A stretch of DNA of 64,000 nucleotides from Vanrija pseudolonga (lineage: Eukaryota; Basidiomycota; Tremellomycetes; Trichosporonales; Trichosporonaceae): NCBI RefSeq assembly GCF_020906515.1, contig NC_085851.1:1364001-1428000 (forward strand), given 5' to 3'. Positions 1 through 10,995 of this stretch are shown one piece after another. The notes under the pieces are model-generated. The model did not search any database, was not told the DNA's origin, and worked only from the letters and a program-made list of their open reading frames with translations. Position 1 is the stretch's first letter. The number at the start of each line of letters is the position of its first letter. A program made the position numbers and the translations under genes.

Positions 1-3
1 CGC

Positions 4-1143
4 ATGGGCCGAACAGCCCGCCCGACGGTCCCGCCTACGACCGCGCCGGGATCGGGACAGAAGCGCGAGATGTCTGCGCGGCCCGCCGAGTCGACCGGCC
101 GGCCAAAGGTCACCGTCTCGACGCTGCAGAAGCTGCACGATGCCGGCACCCCAATCACCATGCTCACGGCGTACGACTACCCCACCGCCCTGGTTTCCTC
201 TCGCGCCGGAATCGACATCCTGCTCATCGGCGACAGCATGGCGCAGGTCGCGCTCGGCCACCACACAACCGTGCCCCTCACGCTCGACGACATGATCTAC
301 CACACGCGCGCGGTCGTGCGTGCTGCCAGCGCCGCGAGCGGCGGCTCAGGCGTGCCCGGCGCCGGCGGGCCCTTCATCCTCGCCGACATGCCGTTCGGGT
401 ACGCCGAGTCGAGCGTGCGCGACGGCGTGCTTGCTGCTGTCCGGCTGCTCAAGGAGGGCGGGGCAGACGGCGTCAAGATCGAGGGCGGGCGCGAGCTCCT
501 CCCGCTTGTCCAGCGCCTCACAGAGTCGGGCGTGCCCGTCATGCCCCACATTGGACTGCAGCCGCAGCGCGCCGCGGCAACAGGGTACAAGGTGCAGGCC
601 AAGAGCGCGAGCGCAGCCGCCGACCTGCTCGAGACCGCGCTCGAGCTGCAAGAGGCCGGCGCGTTCGGCCTGCTGCTTGAAGCCATCCCACACCCCGTCG
701 CGACTGCCATCTCCAAGCGCGTCGCCATCCCCACAATCGGTATCGGCGCAGGCCCGCACACCAGCGGACAGGTGCTGGTGCTGACTGACATGCTGGGCGT
801 GTACGACATGCGGCCGACGCCACCAGAGGAGATGGACGAGCCCGAGGCGCACTCGGTCGGCGCGTTGGAGGGGCTCGCTGGCGACGCGCTCCCGCGCCCA
901 GGCGCCCGACACGGGGCCGACGTCGGCGTCATCCCGCCCGCTGGCGAGGTCGCGCCGCCCAAGGCACCCAAGTTTGTGCGCCAGTTTGGCGCTGTCGGCC
1001 TCGAGACGCGCCGCGCAGTCGACGCGTACATCCGCGAAGTGCGCGCCCGCTCGTTCCCCGCTATTGGAAAGGAGACGTACGCCATGCCCAAGGACCAGCT
1101 CGAGGAGTTTTTACGCCTCATTGACGAGAAGAAGGACGAGTAG
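4..1143 (+). CDS. panB: Ketopantoate hydroxymethyltransferase (3-methyl-2-oxobutanoate hydroxymethyltransferase)
   Basis: Catalyses transfer of a hydroxymethyl group from 5,10-methylene-THF to 2-oxoisovalerate, the first committed step of pantothenate and CoA synthesis; in fungi usually mitochondrial. The sequence shows the family core: TMLTAYDYPTALVSSRAGID, LIGDSMAQV with the metal-binding Asp, ADMPFGYAES, GADGVKIEGG, VMPHIGLQPQ, and IPTIGIGAGPHTSGQVLV followed by TDMLGVYD. It ends in PKFVRQF and a tail. About 48 residues (roughly 271-319, rich in Glu, Pro, Gly and Ala) separate the last two blocks, which normally adjoin; no clear intron explains this. The start at 4 is close to the window edge, so an upstream exon or longer presequence cannot be excluded. 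Met at 70 is an alternative start. Single open frame, confident family call. Confidence 0.9.
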   Translation: MGRTARPTVPPTTAPGSGQKREMSARPAESTGRPKVTVSTLQKLHDAGTPITMLTAYDYPTALVSSRAGIDILLIGDSMAQVALGHHTTVPLTLDDMIYHTRAVVRAASAASGGSGVPGAGGPFILADMPFGYAESSVRDGVLAAVRLLKEGGADGVKIEGGRELLPLVQRLTESGVPVMPHIGLQPQRAAATGYKVQAKSASAAADLLETALELQEAGAFGLLLEAIPHPVATAISKRVAIPTIGIGAGPHTSGQVLVLTDMLGVYDMRPTPPEEMDEPEAHSVGALEGLAGDALPRPGARHGADVGVIPPAGEVAPPKAPKFVRQFGAVGLETRRAVDAYIREVRARSFPAIGKETYAMPKDQLEEFLRLIDEKKDE

Positions 1144-1297
1144 TTGCAATATATATATCTGTATCAGAAGCAAAACCCCATCATACCATCGCATAAAGGA
1201 CTCGTAATGCATCTCATCGCTCTTGATACACACCGGTCCCATGCATACACACACATTCGGCCCTATGCTGATTGATCTATGATTGCTTGCGTCTTGA

Positions 1298-4200
1298 CTA
1301 GTTGTTGGGACAGTTGTTCGCCCAGTGGCCTGCCTCGCCACATTTGTAGCACGCTGTGGGTCAGTTAGTGAAGGGTCTGGCCAACTCACCATCACTGCCA
1401 CCTCCGTTGTCACGTCCCCCGCGGCTGGCCCCTCCCCTGCCCCCGCCGCCGCCACGACCACCTTCACCATTGGGGCAGTTGTTCGCCCAGTGGCCGCTCT
1501 GTCCGCACTGGAAGCAGTCTGGAGTCAGCCTCGCGGCCGAGACTTGCAACTTACCGCCACTCTGAGGGCCACTGCCCCCACCACCACCACCACCGCCTCC
1601 ACGACCGCCTCCACGACCGCCGGCCCCGCCAGATCGGCCGCCGTCACCGTTCGGACAGTTGCTGGACCAGTGGCCGTCCTCCCCGCATTTGAAGCACTCT
1701 ACAAAGTCAGTTGCACCCGCATCACTTTGACTTACCGCCACTTTGGGGTCCTGGTCCACCGCCGCCACCTCCATTTGACCGCCCATTGGAGTTGCTCCGC
1801 TGGTTGGTTGACCGGGAGCGGGACGAGCCACCGCCTTCATTGGGACACGAATTGGACCAGTGGCCCTGCTCGCCGCACTTGAAGCACTCTAACGGTGTCA
1901 GCAGTGCGGAGCCTGGCACACACCTCCTACAGCGTTGCTGCTGCCATTGGACGCAGCAGATCGTGGCCGCTTGGGCGCAGAGGTCGACCGAGAAGGGCCA
2001 CCACCACCACTACCACCACCACCGCCTCTCGAGTCGTCGGACCATTCCTGCTAGTCAGTGACCACATATACCCGCCTCACGCACGAAGAACCCGCACTGC
2101 TCGCCTTGAGGCTTGGGGCAAGTGTAGAACTGCCGCCCGGCGTTGCTCGACGATGGTCCGGCCGTCCGCATGACTGCATCAGTACCACAGCCACAGGTCG
2201 GCGTGGCGCTGTCATCGCCAGAGTCTGGCGGTCTCAGTAACGGCGACGCCGTGTTTGAACACGCACCTGCTGTTTTACGTTTCCTGGACCCAGTACCAGC
2301 CGACGAGTTAGACCCTCCTCCTCGGCCTCGCGTGCTGGTACCCCGGGTGGCAGCAGCCCCGCGGGCCCTTGTTCCACGGCCTCGAGCGCCTCCACGACCG
2401 CCACCCCTCGGTGGCCCATCACTATCGTCGTCATCGTCGTCATCATCGTCGTCGTCACCATCGTTTCCTCGCCCTCGCCCTCCGGCACCGCCGCCACGCC
2501 CTCCCCGCCCACCGCGTCCAGTACCACCGCCTCGCGCACCTCGTCCTCCGCGGGAGCCTCGACCACCGCGAGCAGCGGCACGGAGCGCATCCTGCGCCTC
2601 TCCCTGCCCATGGAGATAGTTGTCCACCGATTCAACGACAGTTTGGAACTCGCGGCGGGCTTTCACAAACACCTCTTTGTATTCGTTGACACTGAGTTGG
2701 AGGACATCCCCCTTGGTCGACTGGCCCTCGCAGATGAGCTGCATGCGGTGCTCGGTCTGCCGAGTCAGCCGCTACCCAAGCCGGGCTTCTTACCTCTCGG
2801 CGTAGATGCGGTTTGCTGAGAGAGCGGTCGAATCCAATGGCATTGTAGCCCTCAACGAGGCCAATGCCCAGCTGCGAGGGCACAAGGTACTTCGTCTTCT
2901 GCTGCTGCTTGGCGACAACATACCCGCGGTCTATGATCTTGGCAATGTGCTCGGCGATTGTTGCGTCCGTCCCGATACCGTTTTTATCCATGAGCCCGAC
3001 GAGATCGGCTTCGGTGAGGAGATTTGGGCTTGTCGTGGTTCCCTCTTTCAATTCGCACGCCGTTGGCATGAACTCTTCGCCCTCCTCAAAGTCTGGGAGC
3101 GGGTTGCTAGTCCACTTGTCATAAGGGTAGACCTCGAGGTAGTTGCGCTGAAGCACAACGATGCCGCTGGTCGAGAAGAACTCGCCTGCGATCTGAATCT
3201 CGACCGTCGTCTGCTTGCCGATCGCATTGGTCGAGCACGAAGCGAGGAACCGGCGCGTGACCAGTTCATACACTCGGCGCTCGTCCGCGTCCAGGTTGTT
3301 GGCTGCGGCCGTCGGGTGAATAGGCGGATGTGCTTTGTCGTTCTTCCGACCGTTACGAGGTTTCTCAAAAGCGCCGTCGAGGAGCCTGAATGCAGTGGTT
3401 AGGCGTTTGGATGGTCACACCCACTCACTTCTGGGCATACTCTCCCCACACATTGTCATACGTCTGCTTCCGAACAAGTGACTCAAAGTCAAAGTCCTTG
3501 TCGTACTGGTCAGTCTCTGTACGTGGGTAGCTCAAGAAGCCCTTTTGGTACAGCTTCTCCGCGAGGTCGAGGACCCGTTTCGGCGCCAAGCCCAGGAGAC
3601 GAGACCCAGACTGTTGTAGCTCGACCGTGGTCAATGGTAATGGCTTACTGAGGTGTGAGCTGGCGTGAGGCAAAGTGCTCACAATTTCGTGGTTGGCTTG
3701 GTCTCCACCTTGACCACCCTTGCCATCGGCCTCTCGACGCAGTCCTCGTACAGAAGAATGGCAATGCTGAGATCAAATATGTGGCCTCGGCGCCAGGTGA
3801 AGTTGACAGACGTTGTGGCACCTTCTTCGTCCTCGCTATCTCGTTCAATGGAGACGGCAATGTGCCAGAATTGCTCGGGCACGAAGGACTGCACGCGATT
3901 GTACTGGTCGACGACAAACCCGAGTGTTGGGAACTGGCAGGGGCCTGACTGTCAGCGTGTCTAGACCTCACAATACGCCTAACCATAACTGATCACACTG
4001 CCACCCTCTTCCTTGCTCAGCTCAGGAAACCGGGCCTGCAGCGCCAAGGTCATCATCCGAGTGAACGCCGCTCCCAGTCTGAGGTCGAGGTCCTGCCTTG
4101 TCTCTACGGCGTTGACCAGCCGCATGTCGAGATCGTTGGCCTGCCTACAAGCCTGGTGGATTTGACTGCAAGTGTTAGCTACGACCCTAGCGATTCGGTA

Positions 4201-4758
4201 GCTTACGCGGCAATGATCGCGCTGAACCTGGCGCGCTTGACGACGATTCGGGGGTTGACCTTGCGACAGGTCGCGACGATCTCGTAGCCGATGTGCTCGC
4301 CTTCACGATCACAATCGGTCCAAATCATGAGCAGGTCTGCCCTTCGAGCCTCCATCTGGAGGTTCTTCTCCACTGGCTTGAAGTCCTGACAGGTCAGTTC
4401 GCTGCCAAGGCCCTGCACCTACGTTGCTGATGAAGGTTGTGACCGGTGCTTCGAAGAGGTCAAACGGGTCACACGAATTCCAGCCGCGGTAGTCGCTGGT
4501 AAAGTCCTGGGCTCTGGTCAGACTGGCGCTCATGCGAGTCTCTTCACTCACACTAGATGTGAGGTGGCCGAGCACACTCGTGACGGTAAAGGCCGAGTCG
4601 CCATGTTGGGGACCTAATGGTGGAGGAAGGCGGTAGGGAAAGTCAAAGTTGCGGCAGTACTTGTGCTGACCAGCGCGCGAGTCGACGTGTCCACCCCCTA
4701 GAATCCCGCTGATGCTCTTTGCTATGCTTGGCTTCTCCGCGACGCACAGCACCTTCAT
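1298..4758 (-). CDS. TOP3: DNA topoisomerase III (type IA) with GRF and four CCHC zinc knuckles
   Basis: Type IA topoisomerase that partners RecQ helicase and Rmi1 in dissolving recombination intermediates in the nucleus. The N-terminus has the TOPRIM start MKVLCVAEKPSIAKSISGIL at 4758. Further exons carry the TOPRIM acidic WTDCDREGEHIGYEI (about 4270-4320) and the active-site GFLSYPRTETDQYD with the catalytic Tyr (about 3500-3545). The C-terminal part has a GRF-type zinc finger (about 2075-2190), a long Gly/Arg-rich stretch with a run of about ten Asp, then four CCHC knuckles of the form CxKCGExGHWxxxCPN at about 1836-1891, 1650-1702, 1470-1525 and 1298-1352. Each knuckle is preceded by a short intron. 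The final exon reads CYKCGEAGHWANNCPNN then stop, after an intron at about 1354-1390. About ten exons; internal junctions are approximate. Two or more knuckles occur in related TOP3-alpha proteins, but this tail looks expanded by tandem duplication. Confidence 0.9.
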
Positions 4759-6118
4759 CGCGGGGAAGGCATCACTCGGGGACAGCTAGTAGGTGAGTGA
4801 GAGGTGAAGGTGATAGGTGGGCGTGCAGAAGGGGTCTCGGGCGTCTACAGCGGTGATGGAGTGGTGGGTAGTGTTAAAGTACTAAGCGAGCGAAGGAACA
4901 ATGCCTTTGCAGTTGCTGATGTAGTGTTAATGATGAGGTTGCGAAGAGTTGACGCGACTGTTAATCGCGGAAGATGACCATCGCAGATGACACCTCCACC
5001 GCCGGATTGTTTTGATAAGTGGGTTGAATTTGCTCCCGCTTTCCACGCGACAACCACGCGGACTAATCACGTGACGTTTTCGCCCTCCTAATAGCAACAC
5101 ACCGCGACAATCATAGCATCACACAGCGAAAATCTAATTGTGGCGAAATAGAGTTTGTTAGACGACTTGTATTCGGTGGGCGTGGTTCACGATGCCTCGC
5201 TGCCTCCTTTTGTATGTTTCGGGCGGGTCCCGCCATCGGCATGAACGGACGCTAGGCCAAGACCGCATGCGTAACGAGGTACCGAGCGGAGCTCGCGCGC
5301 ACACAATGCAGGCCAGCGAACCAGCGCGCCGCGGACCGGGCATGAACCGGCTGTGGCTTGGAGTCGCGTCCCGGACAATTGGAACGCATGGTGGGATGGA
5401 GCGCGGCCTTGGAAATTGCGCCTGGCTGGCTTGGAAACTACCACCAAGACCATTTCCACGCGCGTCTTGCTATTTTCCAACATTCAGTGCCGTCAACCGT
5501 CTTTGACAGCGCCGTCGATGCTACAATGCCGAGCGGTTAAAAGCGGGCGTCGCGATGAGATGCGATGGAGTACGCCCCATCTCGTCGTCTTCTGATCGTG
5601 TGCACGCATCTCCCCTCTCACACGTCTACATTCCATCTCACTCTCATCTCTTGAGTGTGCTCTATCGGTGAGTGAGCGAACCCTGCTCTGACGTAGCTGC
5701 GTCGCGCGCTCGGCCGGCTGGCGACTGCAACGTCGCACCTGCGGAGGCCTCGCACTGACACTGGGGCAACACAGATTGCGTTATTTGCCTTGCTAGCAAT
5801 TCTCGCCCATTACAACCGCGTTTAGGAGCTGCCTTTCCTGAATTCCTAAATCCTCTCCAACTTGCCGAGTCGACGCCATCGACGCATCCAGTTGAAAGCC
5901 AAACCAGCCCGCGACAAGTTCCAATTTTTTCTCCCGTCGCCGCGCCTTTGACGCCACATCCCAGCCAACAAGCCCTGACGACAGGCCCTCTGCTGCCCCG
6001 CCCCGCCCCACCTCGTAGCCACACCGCTCGAGTCCCCCCAAGTCCAAGCCCATATTTCGGACGGTCCCCCCACCCACCCACTACTTTTGTTCTCACCTCC
6101 TGATATATTACCTCTTCA
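4759..6118 (+). other. Intergenic region between divergent TOP3 and SHMT
   Basis: About 1.36 kb between two divergently transcribed genes. It presumably carries both promoters and the 5' UTRs. The last 250 bases are rich in C/T tracts typical of a fungal promoter and leader. Several open frames occur here on both strands, but none shows family motifs or a consistent intron pattern, so no gene is called. Confidence 0.6.
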
Positions 6119-7865
6119 ATGTTCTTGAGGTCTATCGCTTCTCCCCTCCGCACTTCCCTCCGTCAAACCTCTCTCAAGCCCATCGCAAGGATGTCGTCTT
6201 CTATCCCTGTCCCCCAGGACTTTGTAAGTAGCTCCCCATCGCGCCCACTGCCACAGACACGTTTGTCGTCATCGGCACGCATCGCGCTGGAAGAGAAAAA
6301 AAAGTCCGGACTAGAGCTAACCATCCGCTCAGAACAAGGTTCTCTACGAGGACATCTCGGTTGCCGACCCCGAGGTCGCCGACCTCATCGAGAAGGAGAC
6401 CTGGCGTCAGTTCTCGGGTCTCGAGCTCATTGCTTCGGAGGTGAGCATCACACCGCGGCGTCTGAGGTCCTCGGCGGACTTTGGCCGCGGTTGGCAAGCT
6501 CCATCACACGTTTTTTGTACTAACTCGACACTCAGAACCTTACCTCGCTTGCTGTCATGCAGGCCAACGGTTCGATCCTCACCAACAAGTACTCGGAGGG
6601 TCTCCCCGGTGCCCGTTACTACGGTGGTAACGAGTACATTGACATCCTCGAGAACCTCACCCGCGAGCGTGCCCTCAAGGCCTTCAACCTCGACCCCACC
6701 AAGTGGGGCGTCAACGTCCAGCCCTACTCGGGCTCGACTGCCAACTTTGCCGCCTTCACCGCCCTGATCAACCCCCAGGACCGTATCATGGGTCTCGGCC
6801 TCCCCGACGGTGGCCACCTTACCCACGGCTACTACACTGCCAAGAAGAAGATCACCGCCTCGTCGATCTACTTCCAGTCGTTCCCTTACCGTGTCGACCC
6901 CAAGACCGGCATCATCGACTACGAGCAGCTCGCTACCAACGCCAACCTCTTCAAGCCCCGTCTCGTCGTCTGCGGTGGCTCGGCTTACCCCCGTGACTGG
7001 GACTACGCCGCCATCCGCAAGATTGCCGACGGCCAGGGCGCCTACATGCTCTCGGACATGGCCCACATCTCGGGTCTCGTTGCCGCCGCCGAGCAGAACT
7101 CGCCCTTTGACTACTGCGACGTTGTCACCACCACCACCCACAAGACCCTCCGTGGCCCCCGTGCCGGTCTCATCTTCTTCCGCAAGGACAAGGGAGACGA
7201 CCTCGAGAACCGCGTCAACGCCGCCGTTTTCCCCGCCTGCCAGGGTGGCCCCCACAACAACACCATTGCCGGTATCGCCGTTGCCCTCAAGCAGGCTGCT
7301 GCTCCCGAGTTCAAGGAGTACGCCAAGCAGGTCCGTGCCAACGCCGCTGCCATCGCCCAGGTCCTTTTCAAGCACGGCTACCGCCTCCAGACCGACGGCA
7401 CCGAGAACCACCTCATCCTCTGGGACCTCCGCCCCATCGGCCTCACTGGTTCCAAGATTGAGAAGATCTCAGACGCCGTTCACATCACATTGAACAAGAA
7501 CGCAGTTGCGGGTCAGTTTGTGTGCAAGGACAGGTTTGAAAGCAGTTGCTGACGAAACAGGCGACACCTCGGCTCTCGTCCCCGGTGGTATCCGCATCGG
7601 CTCTTCGGCCATCACCTCGCGTTCGATGAAGGAGAAGGACGCTGAGCAGGTCGCCGAGTTCCTGCACCGTATTGTCCAGATCGCCCTCAAGACCCAGGAG
7701 GAGGCTGGCTCCAAGCTCCTCAAGGACTTTGTCAAGACCTTCGAGTCGCCCAACACCGAGTCGGCCAAGCTCGTTGCCCAGCTCAAGGAGGACGTTAAGA
7801 CCTTCTCCGTCTCGTTCCCGCTCCCGGGCGTCCCAGACAGCTCTAAGATCAAGCGCTTCGACTAA
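6119..7865 (+). CDS. SHM: Serine hydroxymethyltransferase, possible dual mitochondrial/cytosolic start
   Basis: PLP enzyme that interconverts serine plus THF with glycine plus 5,10-methylene-THF. Exons are 6119-6223, 6333-6440, 6536-7511 and 7561-7865, all with clean GT-AG junctions in frame. Motifs seen: [68 protein letters not shown] and [16 protein letters not shown] with the PLP-binding Lys, plus [12 protein letters not shown]. It ends in KRFD. The first Met opens a basic, Ser/Thr-rich segment ([20 protein letters not shown]), typical of a mitochondrial presequence. A second in-frame Met at 6191 would give a cytosolic form beginning [11 protein letters not shown]. Codon use is strongly biased, as expected for a highly expressed gene. 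Family call is firm; dual targeting is inferred. Confidence 0.96.
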
Positions 7866-9024
7866 TCAAGTCGATAGCGATGTTTTACCACATGGACGTG
7901 TCGTTCGACCGGCGCGTCGACTTAGTTTCGGTTTGAAATAGGATTCAACCAGCAATTTGTACTAGAGTATCATTCACCTGATGCAAGCAGCATATCACAT
8001 GGCTCGTAGGGCGTGGAGCGTCGGAAAGGGTGCAGAACAGGCGAGATATGGGCCGTGGAGGACGAGAACATGGCCAAGAACATGAGGAGAGCCAAGTGTC
8101 GAAAGTGCCACAGTGGCGCCGATCATTTATTACGTAATAGACATAGTCCTTTCCTTCCCCACCAAAGTCGCGTCGTTTCCGACCTACCGCCAGATGCATG
8201 CGTGTACGACTTGGAGAGGGCTGCAGCATACACATATGGGACGTACACGCATATACTCTTCAGAGCATGAGGTGAGAGGGAAACGGAGCCCGACCTCCTG
8301 CCTGGTCTCGCTCTCTGCACCACGTCGCGGCCCAACCAGAGCGCACGATGACCACACGCGGCAGCGGATAGGCCTTGGTCAGAAGAGCCAGTCAGGTCAA
8401 ACAGACTGGGATACATACGGGCCCTGCAGATATGTCCGCGTGCAGAAGTATCAGTGCGTGAGGGCGCGTCAAGACAACGATCTGCGCTCCACCAGCGCGA
8501 CCCCACCTCCGCCTGCCGCATCCGTCTATGTACTCGCTGGTTTCGGCCGTGTGCTGACGCCTCCAACCTCGAGCCGGCGGATGGACCACATTTGGCGGGC
8601 CCTGCGAGTGGCTGCAAAGACGATATGCGTCCACATATGCAGGCCAGTCTGCGCAGACGGTGCCGGTCAGTGCGTAGAGAGTGAAGGCAGTGTGGCGGGC
8701 TACATGTTCAGTTTGTTATCAATTCCGTTGCCCCGGGCTGGAGATCGGCGTGTCCAGATCCAGCGCCTCCTCCGCGCCTCAAGGTTGTCCAGACGACCAG
8801 GGGATCGTGTCGCACACTTTGTAACATGCTGAGCGAGGAAGTGTGGGGATAGGGCGCACCCCTTCGTTCCATGCGCCAAACATGGAGCGAAGCATGGAGC
8901 GAAGGGGCGCAAGAGGGCGCAGGAGCAACACGGCCTCCAGAGAATTCTTCTCTTCTCCTGGACACCCCGCCCCGCCCACCGTGGTCGCACGTTCCATCCT
9001 TTCAGGCCAACTAATGTTATCCAG
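7866..9024. other. Gene-poor stretch with a long inverted repeat
   Basis: Holds the SHMT 3' UTR and about 1 kb in which no open frame shows recognisable motifs. A near-perfect inverted repeat lies at 8854-8910 (listed separately). An unidentified first exon of the following gene could lie in its last few hundred bases. Confidence 0.5.
8854..8910. repeat. Imperfect inverted repeat (hairpin)
   Basis: Arms at 8854-8874 and 8892-8910 are reverse complements over about 19 pairs, with one extra base and one mismatch, around a loop of about 17 bases. The motif catggagcgaag is also repeated directly inside the loop and right arm. Function unknown. Confidence 0.7.
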
Positions 9025-10995
9025 CGGCGTCCATCCGATAATCCGAGGAGGCATCCGTCCGCCGCCGCCTACACCGCAGAGGTGAAGAAGGTAAGTGTCA
9101 CCGCCCGGCAGTGCTGATACCATTTCAGGATTGGAATGACCTCATGGAGAGGCTTGAGCCGCTGGCTCACATGTGGAGTGACCAGGACGAGCTAGACGAG
9201 GACGAGTTGGACGACCAGGAGAGAGGCCAGTCGAGTGGCCCATCGGCAGGACGCCCGTCGCAAAACCTGTCGACGTGGATTCCTGAGTGGGCGCGGCGCA
9301 GCGCCCGGCCGCAAACCGCAAGGTCATGACGGGCGTCGCACGGTTCCTCGGCGAGCTCGTCAAGCGCAACCAGGCCAAGTTTGGCGACGTGAGTCGTGAT
9401 ACAAGGGTCCGTGGCTGATTCTCAGTTCTGCAAGGTGTATCGACCTGCCTTGATCGGCCTCCTCGACGGCGCGCAGACCTCGTGGGGAGAGGTCATGTAC
9501 TGGTGGGTACTTGGGTTGAACTATGCCTGATTTTGAAGCAAGGACGACTAGGGCTTTAAGGCCCAAGTTCCTCTGCAACACCGCCCTGGGAGACATTTGC
9601 TGGCTTCGGTTCCAGAGCTCGTCCGGGGAGGTCGAGGGCACGATTGCCGTCGCCTTCCTAATGTACCACAACAACCCGTCAAAGAAGCCAATCTTTGACG
9701 CGTGAGTAGGGAGACTGCGAGGAGAGCGCTGACGAAGAACAGGCTCCAAGCTGGAAAGGATTTGGCACCCCTGCGGCATCTCCTCTTCGTAGGCTCCAAG
9801 CGAGCCGACGAGGTTGAGCAGGAGTCGGTGTACGTCCTCTGCCACCCATGGGTGGACTGGGACGTGGTCGACGAGGTCGAATCGACACTGGACTACGAGG
9901 ACGCTACTGTCGAGGGCCAGTTCCCCATCGACATGCCTGTGTATACCGGGATGAGCGTCAACCCTTCCAAACGGCGCATCGACCACATGTCGAGCAGCGT
10001 CAACCGACGCGTTGAGAACGCGGCAAGGGGTAAGGCTTCGCGAGTGTGGCACCACCAGCTAACAGTGCAGACGACACCTGGGTGATGCACGTCGCCTTCG
10101 ACATGCGTGAACCGATTCTCGCACCCGGTGCTGTCGTCCCGACCTTCGTCACGCACTGCTGCGAGCACATGTGCATCATTGCGTTCGGCTGCACCGACGG
10201 CCCACTTGGCGGGCTCAACGTCAACACCTTCGACCCCGTGATGCGCTACACACTGATCTCGGGCAAGAACATCGAGGTTCGGCTTCGATGTCTCGACGCC
10301 GCTTTCGAGACCGAGCCACGCTTGCGCTGCCCGGTCGTGCAGGACGCAGATGGGTGGCGGAGGACGCTGCGCGCGGTGTCCGGTGAGGACTGCCCCACGA
10401 TTGGGCCAGTCACAGACGAGACGGTGTCAATGGTACATAGAGCGATGGACGAGTGTAGATACAGGAGACCGGCGCTATATAGGGACGTCGCTAGGGCACG
10501 GACCGCTGGAGCCTAACCTCGACAGTCACCGCCTCTCACATTGCGCGTGGACATGGCAAGTATGCCAAGTACCGTGCCAATGTCACCACGCCGAACCTCC
10601 GAGCATGGGCGGGTTCCACGGTGTACGGCAGCAAGGACGGTCGCTTCGACCTCCAGCCGATATCGGAGAGCCACCTGTACGTCAACACGCAGGGCTACTC
10701 CGAGGCGACGTCCCGCACGTCGCCGTACTACCCACCCATGCTCATGGAGCACTGGGTCGCCGCCGTCTCCGAGGCAGCTGAGAAGGTATGTGCGCGTTGG
10801 TGAAATGAGGTTGGTGATCTCCTACCCCTCTGGCAGAACGCTCACCAGCTTCCAGCCGTTCGTGGCGGAGCCGGCGAGAGCGCCCATCGGCGTCCCAACG
10901 AGGAGACGCAAGCGTTCTTTGCCAAGCTCCCGGCTAATTCGCTGGGTTGTGCGGTGTTGTTGTTGTTTTCTGCGAGCTGGTCATGGGTATTATGA
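9025..10995 (+). CDS. Unrecognised protein, paralog of the 11.9 kb gene, 5' end unresolved
   Basis: Function not recognised. An exon at 9025-9090 (22 codons ending AYTAEVKK) and the start of the next at 9129 (DWNDLMERLEPLAH) match the exon layout and residues of the gene at 11869-12653. So does the C-terminal region: LRCLDAAFETEPRLRCPV, DGWRRTLRAVSGED, TTPNLRAWAGSTVYG, and PISESHLYV followed by YYPPMLMEHWVAAVSEAAEK. Between them lies a region of roughly 300 residues absent from the paralog, with LGDICWLRFQSSSGEVEG, LAPLRHLLFVGSKRADE and HPWVDWDVVDEVESTLD. Introns with good signals occur near 9391-9427, 9502-9540, 9702-9742, 10029-10070, 10455-10525 and 10786-10837. The frame changes near 9300 and I found no canonical intron that bridges it. 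The locus may therefore start at Met 9326, be two genes, or be damaged. The proposed C-terminal exon overlaps the opposite-strand frame at 10934. Confidence 0.5.

Noticed and set aside
2143-2619. Pro/Arg-rich plus-strand frame over the topoisomerase tail
   Set aside because: Reverse complement of the Gly/Arg-rich and poly-Asp coding region of TOP3; not an independent gene.
8113-8832. 239-residue open frame on the plus strand and overlapping minus-strand frames
   Set aside because: No motif, no conserved composition and overlapping frames of similar length on both strands; typical of GC-rich intergenic DNA here.
10407-10529. 7-bp direct repeat cagtcac flanking 116 extra bases relative to the paralog, like a target-site duplication
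   Set aside because: An ordinary intron (about 10455-10525) with a CTAAC branch site and AG restores the frame with 14 extra residues, so an insertion is not required; seven bases can match by chance.
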